This document shows positions 1-11,065 of a DNA stretch of 64,000 nucleotides, piece after piece. Both the position numbers and the translations under genes were made by a program. Under the pieces are notes generated by a model. It saw only the letters and a program-made list of their open reading frames with translations, searched no databases and was not told where the DNA came from. Numbering within the stretch: the stretch's first letter is position 1; every line of letters begins with the position of its first letter. The DNA lies in contig CP141127.1 of the NCBI GenBank assembly GCA_035236585.1, forward strand, positions 66,259,495 through 66,323,494. Reading direction: 5' to 3'. This DNA comes from Warburgia ugandensis. Its lineage: Eukaryota > Streptophyta > Magnoliopsida > Canellales > Canellaceae.

Positions 1-408
1 TTTCTCTGGCATCCCCTCATTTTAATGCATTCTACCTACCTTAGCCTATCATAGGAGAGATGGGCCAATGTGTAGCAAATGACAGTCCCCATGTCAGGCA
101 CACTCCTTGCATGGCACTGCACCAGCAGTCCACAAAACGACAAAACAGAGGGGCGACGTTATCAATTTTGACCCCCTATAACTTTTGGATTTTTTAGTCC
201 CAATTTCTATTTCACCCAAAATTAGTGTGGTTGGAATCATATCGACACGTACATTCCAATTTTGATAGTTCCAAGTCAAAATTCTGAGTTTTCGATGAGT
301 TCACTTTCATGAAGCTCAATTTTCACAGAATTAGATTCCTGATTTTATTTCCATTAAAAGTGTAGAATAATCCATATCAAAATGGCCCAAAATTTAGGGT
401 CGTTACGT
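1..408 (-). mobile_element. Ty3/gypsy LTR fragment (start of LTR, minus strand)
   Basis: Read on the minus strand from 408 leftwards, this begins near-canonically (GTAACGACCCTAAATTTTGG) and continues with the layout typical of long-LTR Tekay/Del-like LTRs: a block resembling the 'opposite-strand AACGGAGCTCAAACGAGG' region seen at 53,260, and a 'GGCCATTTTGATATGG' stretch like those at 1,870, 29,455 and 53,350. The terminal base at 408 departs from the usual TGTAA start. The LTR runs off the left edge of the window, so its length and target-site duplication cannot be seen. The assignment rests on similarity to the other LTRs in this window, read by eye. Confidence 0.5.
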
Positions 409-1230
409 GTCCTTATTCTCACATGTACCCATATCATCACCAAGTTCACATCCAATATCAAAAGGGTGACATGAGTCATCAATAGTGGTCTCTCCCACAA
501 GTTGAGAAAATTACCAATGTCCAGCATTGGATACCATTCCACTCTCAAGGGGGTCATGGGACATGAGGCCAATCCATACTACCCCTTAGCATAGGCCTAA
601 CAAGCACTTTAGCACGTCAAAATCATGCATCCTAAGTATCATTGTACCCAATAGTATGATTTCAACCTGAATAACGTTTAAGTTATCAAAACATTCCTTT
701 TCATAACCTAACTATTTTATTAGGCCTAACAACAATTTAAATATAGTAGTATTCTATTTTTAGAAACTTTCCAAAAATCTATATTTAGTAGTAGTTATCT
801 CATGTTGCTAACTTATCATATCAATTCATTAAATCAAATACTTTCAAATATGCAAGATGTCATCATACATTTGCATAATCAAAACAAAGTATACTAACTT
901 TCCAAATATGTGAAGCATGTAAAATTCACAAGTTACTAATTTCGTATGACTTCTAAGATTGTTAAAGCTTACAACTAACAAACATCAGTGGAAGTATGTA
1001 TATTTACAAAAGTCAGGCTAATCATGATAAATCTCAAATGTTCATGCAAATTGAAGAGATAACAAACATAATATAAAACACATATAAGATCCAATTCAAA
1101 ACAACCATGAAAATGGAGTCTTATGTGAGGAATAGTAAATATTAACTTTCTTACTTAAAACAAAGATGCAGGTGGCTAGTGGTTGAGCTTGATTAGTAGT
1201 GGCCAGTGGTCGGGCACGATTAACAATGTT
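409..1230. other. AT-rich stretch, nothing recognised
   Basis: No coding similarity, terminal repeat or RNA gene was recognised. It lies between two minus-strand LTR-like pieces and could be internal or LTR sequence of the same decayed element. Confidence 0.4.
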
Positions 1231-1790
1231 AGAGGGAAAGCTAGGGGTTTTTGCATAGTTACTAGTGGGAGATTTGGGTGATCGGGCATGATTGGCTAGT
1301 GGTCGAATGCAAGTGGCTGGATCAGAGGGGAAAGCCAGGGGCTTTGTACAATTGCTGGTGGGAGATAGTGGTGATTGGGTGCGATTGGCAGTGGCCAGTG
1401 GTCGAGCATGATTGGCGGTGTCAAAGGGAAAGCTAGGGGCTTTTGTTCAGTTGTCGGTGGGAGAAAGTGGTGATCAGGCACAATTGGTGGTGGCTTTTGG
1501 TTGAACATGATTGCTCGAGTTAGAGGGAAAACCAGAGGCTTTTAGGCATTGCAGGTGGGAGATAGTGGTGATCAGTGCAATTGGTGGTGGCCGGTGGTTG
1601 GGCACGATTGACGGTGTCAGAGGGAAAGCCAGTGGTTTTTACACATTCGCTATGGGAGATAGTGGCGATTGGGTGCGAATGGCTGGTGATCAAGTGCAAT
1701 TCATCAAATCAGAGGGAAAGCTAAGGGCTTTTGTGCATTGCCGATGGGAGATTAAGGTGCACGAAGGCCAATTGTGGGTGGCCAGGAAGA
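1231..1790 (+). repeat. Minisatellite, ~97 bp unit, about six copies
   Basis: The phrase AGAGGGAAAGCYAGGGGCTT recurs at 1,231, 1,324, 1,423, 1,522, 1,619 and 1,711, a spacing of 92-99 bases. Between these anchors each unit carries GGTGGGAGATAGTGGTGAT and GGTGGCCAGTGGTCGGGCA variants. The units are diverged but head to tail. Open frames across the array on both strands are by-products of the repeat and carry no recognised domain. One isolated unit-like copy lies at about 34,741. Confidence 0.85.
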
Positions 1791-1839
1791 TGGGGAAGAA
1801 TATGGACTAGAAAGATGGGTTGATCAGGTTTTAATTAGG

Positions 1840-2080
1840 TCATTGGGTTTTAAGTTATTAAGTGAGGGGCTGCCAATATCAAAATGGCCCCCACATTTTA
1901 GGCTTTTCTTTTCTTTTATTTTTTGTTCTAAAATATCCTCTATATTCAAAACATCATAACTTCTTCGTTTGAACTCTATTTCTCAAAAATTAGTGTCGTT
2001 GGAATCATCTCAAGATGTACATTCCAAATATTAAGGTTTTAAGTGTAGAATAAGTATATTTCAAAATGTCAATTATGTAA
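1840..2080 (-). mobile_element. Ty3/gypsy LTR fragment (minus strand)
   Basis: On the minus strand this has the same order of blocks as 1-408: a 'TTATTCTACACTT' block, then 'GGAATGTACATCTTGAGATG', then 'GAGTTCAAACGAAGAAGTTATG', then 'GGGGGCCATTTTGATATTGG'. These match the leader part of the Tekay-like LTRs at 29,040-29,470 and 53,220-53,390. The fragment ends near the CACTA-type sequence that begins at about 2,100. The minisatellite immediately to the left may be embedded in this LTR. Confidence 0.5.
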
Positions 2081-2499
2081 AACTTAAAATGCAAAATTCC
2101 TAATTCGCATTTTAAGGTAAATTTTTTGTACATAAAGAAGTTGTTCAATGTGAACGACTTTAAATATAACACCTTATTAGTGGTAAAGATGCATCCCACA
2201 CTAAGTCTGATCACATAGGTAGGTTGTTAATGGTCATTCATAAGATTTCTTAAGGGTTAAACTTCTTAATTTTAAATGATTATATGTATTTGATTGACAC
2301 TAAGCTTCCAAAGTTTACTAGCATCACAAAATATTGTAGAAACACTCTTATGGAACTAAAGAAATGTGATAACCAAAGAAGTACAAAAATTGTAGTAATA
2401 AAAGAACTTTAAGCAAAATAAGATGATTAAATTAATTATGAGGTGGGAATGTTTGTGTGTGGGTGTTAGCTTAAATTTTCCTATCCATTTCATGAGGTG

Positions 2500-2511
2500 G
2501 AGAGAGAGAGA

Positions 2512-2550
<39 letters not shown>
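2500..2550 (+). repeat. (GA)n/(GT)n compound microsatellite
   Basis: A GA run, then a GT run, then a second GA run, at the end of the first 561 bp repeat unit. The equivalent place in the second unit is a pure GT run. Confidence 0.95.
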
Positions 2551-3096
2551 CATGGTTCTTAAATTAAAGTTTACTTGACACCGACTTCATATAATTCAAA
2601 AGTTTTGTACCTTGTTATTTAAAAATCAAAGGTGTTACATAATGATTAGTGTAAATTTGGTAGATCATTTTGGGTGGTAAATTTTGCCGTACATAAAGAA
2701 GTCATACATTTAGTGTAAACGACTTTAAAAGTGCACACTTTTTAAGTCATTTATTGATAAATGACTTTAAAAGTTACATCCTCTTAATGGGAAAGATGCA
2801 TCCCATATTGAGTTTGATGACATAGCTAGGTTGCTAATGGTCATTCATAAGATTACTTAAGGGTTGAACTTCTTAATTTCAAATAACTATATGTATTTGA
2901 TTGATACCAAGCTTCCAAAGTTTACTTGTGCCTCAAAATATTTTAGAAACACTCCTATAAACTTAAAGAAATGTGATAACCAAAGAAATGCAAAAACTAT
3001 AGTAATAAAAGAACTTTAAGCAAAATAAGATGATTAAATTATAAGGTGAAAGTGTGTATGTTAGCTTAAATTTCCCTATCCATTTCACAAGGTGGG

Positions 3097-3098
<2 letters not shown>

Positions 3099-3141
<43 letters not shown>
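3099..3141 (+). repeat. (GT)n microsatellite
   Basis: About 21 GT dinucleotides at the position in the second tandem unit that corresponds to the compound microsatellite at 2,500. Confidence 0.95.
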
Positions 3142-3142
<1 letters not shown>

Positions 3143-3294
3143 TGTAGTTCTTAAATTAAAGTTTACTTGACACCAATTTCACATAATTCTAACTTTTGGA
3201 AATTGTTATTTAAAAATCAAATGTGTTACATAATGATTAGTGTAAATTTGGTAGGTCATTTTTGGTGCTAAATTTGATTGTACATAAAGAAGTC

Positions 3295-3348
3295 GTTTAG
3301 TGTAAATGACTTTAAAAGTGTACACTTTTAAAGACATTTACACTAAAC
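3295..3348. repeat. Near-perfect 54 bp palindrome in the CACTA subterminal region
   Basis: Two 27-base arms meet at 3,321/3,322 around AAAAGTGTACACTTTT. The left arm starts GTTTAGTGTAAATG and the right arm ends CATTTACACTAAAC. Only one base pair is mismatched. It is built from the CACTA subterminal motif in head-to-head arrangement. Confidence 0.9.
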
Positions 3349-3587
3349 TACTTTAAAAGTAACATGTTTTAAAGTCGTTTATACTATATAACTTTATAAA
3401 TTATTTTTCATTCAAAATATATATACCTTTTATGTTAGTACTTTACAATATCTAACAATTAATACACAATGAAACCAATTTTTTATAATAGTCAACATTG
3501 ATTCATGCATTCTTTGTAGACACATATAGCTCACTTATCAATCCATATAGCTCATGAGAAAAGTGCTAATAATTATAAATATGGAAT

Positions 3588-3612
3588 TATATATATATAT
3601 ATATATATATAT
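3588..3612. repeat. (AT)n microsatellite
   Basis: About 12 AT dinucleotides between the left repeat block of the CACTA element and its transposase remnant. Confidence 0.95.
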
Positions 3613-3689
3613 TGCAACCAACTAATACGTTCCACATACCCCAAGTACCATGCTCACTATTATCATGCACATAATCCTCATTCTCACCA

Positions 3690-5690
3690 AGTACTACTTC
3701 GATTGATGGGATTGTTTTGGTAATAGAAGGGTAGTTTATTTTAGTATCTCCTAGATCATCTTCATTATAAAAATCCCTTAGATAGGATGATAAAACAGTT
3801 AACTATCTCTTATCACGTTCATCTTGCATGTAAGATACTTGTTTTTCTTGAGATTCCAAAATAAATTGATCATTTTTATAGCCAGTCCTATTGAGGCCAA
3901 CCAATGTTAATCCAAGGGCATCAGTTTTGATGTTGTATTTGTCGTTCCACCCAATCACACTTAAACACAATCAAAGTTCTGTAAGAAAAATCCAAGGCCC
4001 AAATATCCCTTATAACCCCATAATAAATACCATCCACCACTATTGGCCTATTATCATTTGAACTGGAAAAGAATGTAGTATTGGCAATTAAGCTAACTCC
4101 ACTATTCTATTGCACTCTTGAGTTATCATGGTCTTTCATGTAAAAGTAATAACCATTGATGGTATATCCAATATATTTTATTACTTTTGGTCATGGTCCC
4201 ATCGCCATCCATACAAAGGTTTCTGATATACCTTTGCCTGCTACTTCTCGCTAATCTTGAATGTGTACATTCATATTAAGTAGGCTTAAGTAAGATTATA
4301 TATACATATAGAATGTAGTTTTTCAATTAATATTAAGCAAGAATTCTTTCATTTTACCTTGTTATGCAGCCAATTATTGAAAGTGCGACAATGCTCAAAT
4401 TGTAGCCACTTCTATTTCTTTGCATAACTTAGATTCTTTTCCTTAAGTACATCCATGTATTCACTATGTAGAGATACATAAATTAATAGAGTAATCAAAG
4501 AAAATGTAACCATCAATAGTTAAATTTTACATAAGTGCATGCATGATCAAATTACTTAATGTATGGTTGGAGTTCATCAACATTTTGCAACACATAAAGA
4601 TGTGCCTAGTCTGATTCTTTATAGTTAATGGTCGATACACGACCACTCAATAGAGGTTTGCCAACCTTAGGATCATGAAATGCAACTGATTGTTTCTTTC
4701 TTAGGATTCCAATCACATCCACTCCTCTTAAGTACATTATGCAAAACTTGACTAACTTCGCTTCAATATAACATCCAGCTATACACCCCTCTGTTCAATT
4801 GTGATTACGTACATTCTCTTTTAAAATTTTCATGTACCTCTTAAACGAGTACATCCATCACAAGTAAACTAGCCCCATAGAATCTTACCTCATCAATGAG
4901 GTGCACTGTTAAGTGTACCAAGATGTCAAAAAAGGATGGTAGGAAGATTGTCTCAAGCTCACATAAAGTTGTCACTAGATGACCTTGAATTTCTTTTAAT
5001 TATGAAACATCCACCACCTTCTTGCACAAAGCATTAAAAAAGTTAGCACCCTTAGCTTTTTCCGGTAACACCGACCATATTGCTATGAGCAGTAGTTGTT
5101 GCATCAATGCGTGGCAATCATGAGACTTCATCACAATAATTTCAACTCTTCCACACAGACAATTTTTTAATGTTTGAAGAGTAGCCATCTGGGACTTTGA
5201 GCTCGAAGAGGATTTTACACATTATTCTCCTCTCCTCTTTATGAAGCGTATAATTTTCCTTAGGCAGGTCTTTTCTTCGACTGCCCCTATCCTCTAGGTG
5301 TAACCTCCTCTCCAAACCCATGTTTGTAAGATCCATTCGAGCTACAAGTCCATCCTTTGTTTTCCTAGGATATTAGCAATGTAGAAGTCAAGCTTTCACA
5401 CACATTCTTCTCAATGTGCATGACAGCAAGCACATGGCATAGATGCAATGATTTCTAGTATTCCAGATAAAAGAATATTGATTTTTTCTTCCAACAACTG
5501 CTACAATTACTTTCACCTGAACGTTTACTAGATTTCTTCTTTCACCAGCACATTTACTTATTTTTCCTACGATTATTATCAATACCTACCCTAAGTGCAA
5601 AGTTTATGAAATTTTCTATTCCCTCCTCATATTCTTTTGATGTTCTTATCGCAGTCGTCCAAGCATATTTGTCCATTACCACTAGAAATT
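3690..5690 (-). pseudogene. CACTA TNP2-family transposase remnant
   Basis: Three recognisable pieces lie in transposase order on the minus strand. At about 5,680-5,557 is an N-terminal transposase-associated-type segment (WTTAIRTSKEYEEGIENFI). At 5,340-4,570 is the C-terminal TNP2/DUF4218-like part, with MDLTNMGLERRLHL, LKVPDGYSSN, KSHDCHALMQQLL and, in other frames, RWMYSFKRYMK-like pieces. At about 4,080-3,700 is a DUF4216-like segment (YYGVIRDIWALDF, FKCDWVE). The central catalytic part expected between the first two is missing, and frames change repeatedly. In an intact element this enzyme would bind the subterminal motifs and cut the CACTA ends. Family assignment is by remembered motifs; a profile search would settle the domain edges. 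Confidence 0.75.
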
Positions 5691-6117
5691 CAAGAAAATT
5701 TGTGTAAAGACTTGTTAGACATAAAAATATTAGGTTAGGCATTTTACTAAACACTAGGTATACATGAATTAGAAGTATTTGAAATAACTACATTTCATGA
5801 AAATTTTCAATTAACAATGAAAAAAAAGCAAAATATGACAGACACATTAAAGAAGAAAATTAACTTTAAAAAGGAAAATTTCTAACCCATAACCTAGTAA
5901 AAATTCTTCAAATATGCATAATTCATATGAAACAAACAAAGAGATACTAATCAATACTCAAAATTTGATATTGACTCCAAATTTGTGAATGTAGTTCCAA
6001 TTCATAGGTATGATTTGGCTCAGAGTAGTGAAACAGAAATCTTGCTTAGTTTTTGTGCATAAATAATAAACATAGATTGAAAAGGAATGACAGAACTCGA
6101 CGAAATGATTCTTAAAA

Positions 6118-7047
6118 CAGATGTACAATTGAAGTCATTTGTTGTAAACGACTTTAAAAAAGTCAATTATTTTAAGGTCATTTATATCTAAATGACTTTA
6201 AAAGTACATACTTTAAAAGTTGTTTACATATAAGTGACTTTAAAAGTATGGACTTTTAAAGTCATTTACAGAAAACGACTTCAATTGTACGTCTTAGCAC
6301 TCAAGAGAAGGGAAAAAGAGAGAAGCATAAGGACCAAGTACGAAGCTATCATGCCACCCAAGAGAAGAAGAGGATACAGGAAAAAATGATATGTGGTTGG
6401 CTATTTATAAATGAACAAGGACTTTAGAAGTCGTTAGTACTAAACGACTACAAAAGCATATGCGTGAATGTATTTTTAAAGTCATTTTACTCAACGACTT
6501 CAAAAGTGACTAACTTTTAAAGTTGTTTATAACTAAATGACTTCAAAAGTTATTAACATTTAAAGTTGTTTACAACTAAACAACTTTAAAAGTCCATTCT
6601 TGTGTAATATAATCTTCCTGCCAATAGTTTTAAAGTAGCTTACAATAAATGACTTCAAAATTTTTTTACTTTTAAAGTCATTTAGGTGTAAACAACTTCA
6701 AAGTAATCAACATTTGAAGTCATTTAGAGACAAACAACTTTAAAATCCCATTCCCTATTAATATAATTTTCTTGCCAAATTTATTAGCATACTTATGAAG
6801 TCGCTCATAGTAAACAACTTCAAAAGTTGTTCATTTTTAAAGTTGCTTCGGCCTAAACAACTTTAAAAGTTATCAACTGAAGAAGTCATTTAATTATAGA
6901 CAACTTTAAAAGTCCTTCTCGCAAAAAATTCCCTCTTCACACTAGTTTTTTGAAGTCATTTATATTTAAACAATTTCTTAAGTCTATATTTTTAAAGTCA
7001 CTTATATATAACCTACTTGTAAAACATTTATAAAGTTGCAGTGAAAT
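6118..7047. repeat. CACTA subterminal repeat array
   Basis: Well over a dozen copies, in both orientations, of AAGTCGTTTA...ACGACTTTAAAAG spaced 20-60 bases apart. In CACTA elements such motifs are transposase-binding sites. They lie between the transposase remnant and the right terminus. The intergenic parts between motifs are AT-rich with no coding signal. Confidence 0.8.
6121..6293. repeat. Inverted repeat (~170 bp hairpin) within the subterminal array
   Basis: The left arm starts GTACAATTGAAGTCATTTG at 6,123 and the right arm ends CGACTTCAATTGTAC at 6,290. About 40 bases of each arm are complementary with a few mismatches, and the space between them is filled with further inverted motif copies, so the whole block can fold back. 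Confidence 0.8.
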
Positions 7048-7091
7048 AAGCGACTTCTTTATGCTGACTTTAAAACCCTCGTGTTGTAGTG
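7048..7091 (-). repeat. Right terminal sequence of the CACTA element
   Basis: Read inward on the minus strand: CACTACAACACGAGGGTTTT, then an AAAGTC and an AAGAAGTCGCTTA motif that matches the subterminal repeats. The CACTA signature and the abrupt change to MULE coding sequence at 7,092 fix the boundary. Confidence 0.8.
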
Positions 7092-7570
7092 TCGTATTCC
7101 TACACATGCAGAGTTGAACTATTCTAACTAGGTTCACATAGAATAACCAATATATTGTGAACTTAACTCTACAAACTTGCTCTTGTAGAAGATGGGAGTT
7201 GAGTATCATTCCTTGCCCTCAGGCAATTACATGTATATGGCTTAAGAGGCAAGACCTTGAGAGCTATGTGTCCCACTGGTACAAGAGAGAACCCTACTTG
7301 AAGAGCTATAATCTAATCATGGTGTTCATGAGTTCTAAAAATATATGGTTGAATAATGGCATAAGACCAGTATTACCATCATTACACAAAATGTTGTGAT
7401 GTAGACCCATTATGAATAGGATAAAAAAGAAAGGAGAAGAGAATCCACAAAACTAAAGAGGTCTCAAAGGAGCTTGAAATTTAGAACATGTCATTGAGGG
7501 TCACAACCAAAGAGCACGCCCATAAAGGCCACCATAGAACTAGCCTAACAACTAGCCCTGAGAGCCAGCC
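7092..7570 (+). pseudogene. MULE (MuDR-type) transposase C-terminus with SWIM zinc finger
   Basis: From about 7,157 the plus strand encodes LTLQTCSCRRWELSIIPCPQ followed by AITCIWLKRQ. This is the CxCx(n)CxH layout of the SWIM finger: CSC, then C, then the expected H replaced by Q in PCPQA. After it come a YKREPYLKSY segment and a PVLPSLHKML segment, the usual order in plant MULE proteins. Past the stop at 7,399 a basic stretch (KKERRRESTK) is the decayed linker to the final zinc knuckle. The N-terminal and catalytic DDE parts are absent; the fragment starts where the CACTA element ends, so the CACTA element probably inserted into, or deleted, the rest. Not functional. Confidence 0.75.
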
Positions 7571-8384
7571 CGGAGGTTTTTAAGTAAACAAAATCATACT
7601 AGAAGATCAAGGCCCAAGATGGAAACTGAACTGATTTACTATATTCCAAGTTGATGTGCAAAAATGTATAAGGACGTCTTCATAAGATTCCCAAGATTAA
7701 ACTCAAAATTCTATGTGCTTTATGCTATTCACAAAGTTTTGAGAAATAATATGAGAACTAGACCTATTGTCTAGTAATCAAAGTTTTCTAAAGAATTAAA
7801 AGAGTGCCACTGGTTTACAAAATTATTTTTTAGAGAACTTAACCTTGGACTTTTGGATTTTACCATTAGTACAACATTCTAGATTTTTTGACCTTTCACC
7901 AATGGAAAATTACCCTAACATTTGAGATTTAAAATTTTTTCCTAACCTCTAAAATTTCAATGTTACACATGGAACAAGGAGTTTAACTTCTATCATTTGG
8001 AAATTAGGTCTTAGGACTATTTTTATTAAATTCAAATGGAGCTTGTTTCCTTATTTATACCAATGTCTTAAGTAAATGAACATTTACTTAAATGATATTA
8101 TAATGTAAATAAATACTCTTTACAGGAACATACACTATAAGCATACTAAAGTGCGAGTTCACAGCATGGGCACCGGTCCACTCCCAATTGGCACTAATCA
8201 TGTTAATCCATAAGTGGCACCTAATGATCCATAGTGGCATCGACTTGGACAAAAGGTAACTGCAATCACCCTTATTTGCTTCAGAAGTGGCATCAATCAC
8301 TCTTAAATTACATTAACAAGGAAACTGACTCCACGTGGAGTTGGTCACTCCTGTTAGCTCCACATGGTGCTTAATAGACTTAGA
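7571..8384. other. Unrecognised AT-rich stretch
   Basis: No coding similarity, terminal repeat or RNA gene was recognised between the MULE fragment and the Athila-like LTR. A 70-codon minus-strand frame at 8,088-8,300 has no recognisable motif. Confidence 0.4.
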
Positions 8385-11055
8385 GCTGTGATTTTAAAGT
8401 TAACTTGTAAGTGCAAGAATCAGTTGTAATATTCTCATGTGAGCAAGGTCGATCCTAGAGGAATCTCACAAATTTGCAATGGATTGGATCTTATTCAAAT
8501 TATTTAGCTTCAACTAAAAGAGAAGGGTTTGGACTGAATTAGATGATTAAAACTAAGAATGAAACTTGTCTAAATAAAAAATAAACAATAAAAGTGGAAA
8601 CTTACCTAACTAACATGCACTTAACTAAAGGAAACTACAACTCTTTAGAAAGATTCAAACTTAAGCAATGAAACTTAAGGAAACTACTAAATTAGATCCT
8701 TTCCAAAATTAAAACTTATTTAACTAACCTAGAAAAAAGGAAACTTGATAAACCTAAAACAATATGCAAAAAAACTGACTAAAAATTTATCAAATAAGAT
8801 CATGCAACTAACTTATCCAAAAATCAAATAGGCAAGTGGTTAGTACAATGGTCATGGTCCATTTACTATGCACATGGTTCTATGGCCCAAAATATGACTA
8901 TTTTTCATGATTTAATGGTCGATTAACAGGAAAAATAACTATAGAATCTAATAAACAACAAGAAAATATAAATGGGTATCAAAGGATTCAAGCAAAAATG
9001 TTTAGATGGCTGGAATTAAAGCACAAAGTTAAGGAAAAAACAATTTCCAGATTTCAGTGCTTAAGCACATTCAACAAATCTCACATTAAAAAGCTATTTA
9101 AAAAACAACATCTATGCAAGAAAGCAACCCAGATCTCAAGGAATTTGATGAAATAATTAATCCATAACAAGAATTCCCAAAGAATCTTATTGCATCTTGT
9201 TCAAATTACACACAAAAATTAGACGCATTAAGCTATCTACAACATATGTTAAGTGTGCACTTTTCTTGTTTGCAAAAGTGATTCTAAACAACAACAAAAC
9301 TTCAATATGAAGCTCATAAACTAAATCCGAATTACATGCAAAGAAAACACATGAAGGAATTTAAGAGAAACAAGGGTTAAGTAGTTGAACTAACAAAGAA
9401 AAAACTGCCCAAAAATAAGATGCAAAACAATGAGAAAAATGTGTAGAACTAAGTGGGCACTCAAGGCCCTAAGCTATCTCCTCTCTTGGATGTCACTACT
9501 AGTGGGAAGTTAACTTATATCTTAAAGGAATAAGTAAAAAAACTAGAGATTTGGAAGCACAAAAGAATGGGAATAAGGGTGGAACTAGGTGCTGAATTCA
9601 AAGAAGTAAATACAACATGAAACAACCATGAAAGTAAGCTATGAAAGTAAATTACTAACCTGAAATTGGAGAGAAAATAACCAAGAGAATAATTAGAAAA
9701 CCAAAATAAATAAAGCATCAACAAAGTTAAAAAATCTAGCAACAACTAAAGTACCAAAGGAAAGCTAGAATTCAAGGTTGTGTCACTCAAACTCTACTTA
9801 GAAATGGGTGAAATTATGAGGAAAGTGGTTTCCTAACTTAGATGAGTGATTTCCTAACTTAGTAAGGGGTGAAATCATGAAGAAAGTGACCCTAGGGCTA
9901 GGGTATTGAATAAGAAAGGTTAGATGGGAGATGAATTAGTAAGATGATGTAAGAAAGAGGTGTGGAAAAATGATATAAGAGAGACATGATGACTGATTTC
10001 TAATTTTTAACAAAGGGGTGCATCTTTTAAATGGAAGAAAAGTGGAGCTCTTTCCTTTGCAAATTTGATGATATTTGGTGGATGGAAAGTTACGGAATTG
10101 GTAAGGAATATTGTTTAGGTAAAATGTAAAAATATCTAGGAATTCAAAGTTGTTTGGATTGATATACATCTAGTGTTTTCTATTCATGAAACCATTGATC
10201 ACCAAATAGGAAAGTGGGGGACATTTTTTTCATATTGATGCGCCTCCCTCCTTTAACTTGTAACCCTAGGAAAAAGTGTGCGAGATGGATTTGGAAAGTA
10301 GGGTTTCTCTCTTGATGGGTCCACCAATGCATAATCATCTTATTTTTTACATAATTCTTTTAAACCTTCTAATTAAACCTTGAAAATCCAAATTTAGAAA
10401 GTTGGGCATTGCTTGAATTCTCCTCCTATTGTATGCCTCCATGTGACATTTGGCTTAGTTGGATTATATGGCTCACTTTCAGGGCTCATTTGGCCATTCT
10501 TCATGGGTCATACCCTAGGCTTTAATGGCTAGAATGGCCTGGCTTGAATTCCTTGGCTTGCATCTCTCGTGGCTTATCTGGCTAAGGTGGCTTGAATGGC
10601 TCCCATGCAAAGGTAGTGAAAATGCATGCCTTTCTTCATGGGACAATTTGAGTCACCTTTAGCTCTTCTAATTGCCTTCTTGCTTACCCTAATATGATCT
10701 TGAACCTTTATCACACCATGGATTGATGGCGTTTAGGCTTTGGCTTGCTGAGATTTTCTAGTTTGAGTAGGAATCCCCTTGAATGGCCTCAAATCTTATC
10801 TCAATCAAGCTTGGCCTTTGGATTACCTTCTCAACATCTATAAAAGAAGAAAAAACCTGATCAAGTCATAGAAAATTATGATTATTGACATACTTTGAAT
10901 TAGCCTCCATACTCGCAAAATATCACATTTTTGAGTTGTTTGGTCAAAAATGAATGCGTTACAAAATTTGGCCACAAACACTAATTTAATACTATAAGTT
11001 ATAACACATTGGATACTAATTGGGTGCTTTTATAAAAAATTGAACACTTATCACA
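8385..11055 (-). repeat. 3' LTR of the Athila-like element
   Basis: On the minus strand it begins TGTGATAAGTGTTCAATT at 11,055 and ends CAAGTTAACTTTAAAATCAC near 8,387. It matches, in the same orientation, 13,139-16,975 and 28,073-28,610: for example ATTTTAAAGTTAACTTG near the left edge, CAAATTTGCAATGGATTGG at about 8,468, and CTAATTGGGTGCTTTTATAA near the right edge. It is called the 3' LTR rather than a solo LTR because a polypurine tract and element 3' sequence adjoin its right edge. The left-edge bases are mutated (AGCTG where related copies have TGTTG). It is about 1.2 kb shorter than the copy at 13,139. Confidence 0.8.
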
Positions 11056-11065
11056 CCCCACAACC
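11056..11065 (-). other. Polypurine tract of the Athila-like element
   Basis: The minus strand reads GGTTGTGGGG immediately before the LTR start TGTGATAAG. This is the site where plus-strand DNA synthesis would be primed. Confidence 0.65.

Larger units (their letters stand above)
2128..3400 (+). repeat. Long tandem repeat (561 and 591 bp periods) in the CACTA left part
   Basis: GTACATAAAGAAG recurs at 2,128, 2,689 and 3,280. The sequence after it aligns unit by unit (AAGATGCATCCCA, GGTCATTCATAAGATT, TTGATTGAYACYAAGCTTCC, GATAACCAAAGAAR), then reaches a microsatellite and a shared block before the next copy. The second unit is longer partly because it holds extra AAGTCATTTA subterminal motifs. 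The third copy is partial. Confidence 0.85.
2100..7091 (-). mobile_element. Defective CACTA (En/Spm-type) DNA transposon
   Basis: The right end at 7,091 is a CACTA terminus: read inward on the minus strand it starts CACTACAACACGAGGG. About 1 kb next to it is packed with short direct and inverted copies of an AAGTCGTTTA / ACGACTTTAAAAG motif, the subterminal arrays expected for CACTA elements. The middle encodes pieces of a TNP2-family transposase on the minus strand. The left end carries the same motif and about two and a half tandem copies of a 560-590 bp unit, but no CACTACAA terminus was found, so the left boundary is approximate and probably lost. The three bases after the right end are TCG; with no left end the 3 bp duplication cannot be checked. 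The gutted transposase means it cannot move itself. Confidence 0.8.

Noticed and set aside
1511..1810. 99-codon plus-strand open frame
   Set aside because: It is the translated minisatellite; the repeat period explains the recurring residues.
8385..11055. Reading this copy as another solo LTR
   Set aside because: A polypurine tract and Athila 3' sequence leading to the integrase end adjoin it, and no flanking duplication was found, so it is the element's 3' LTR.
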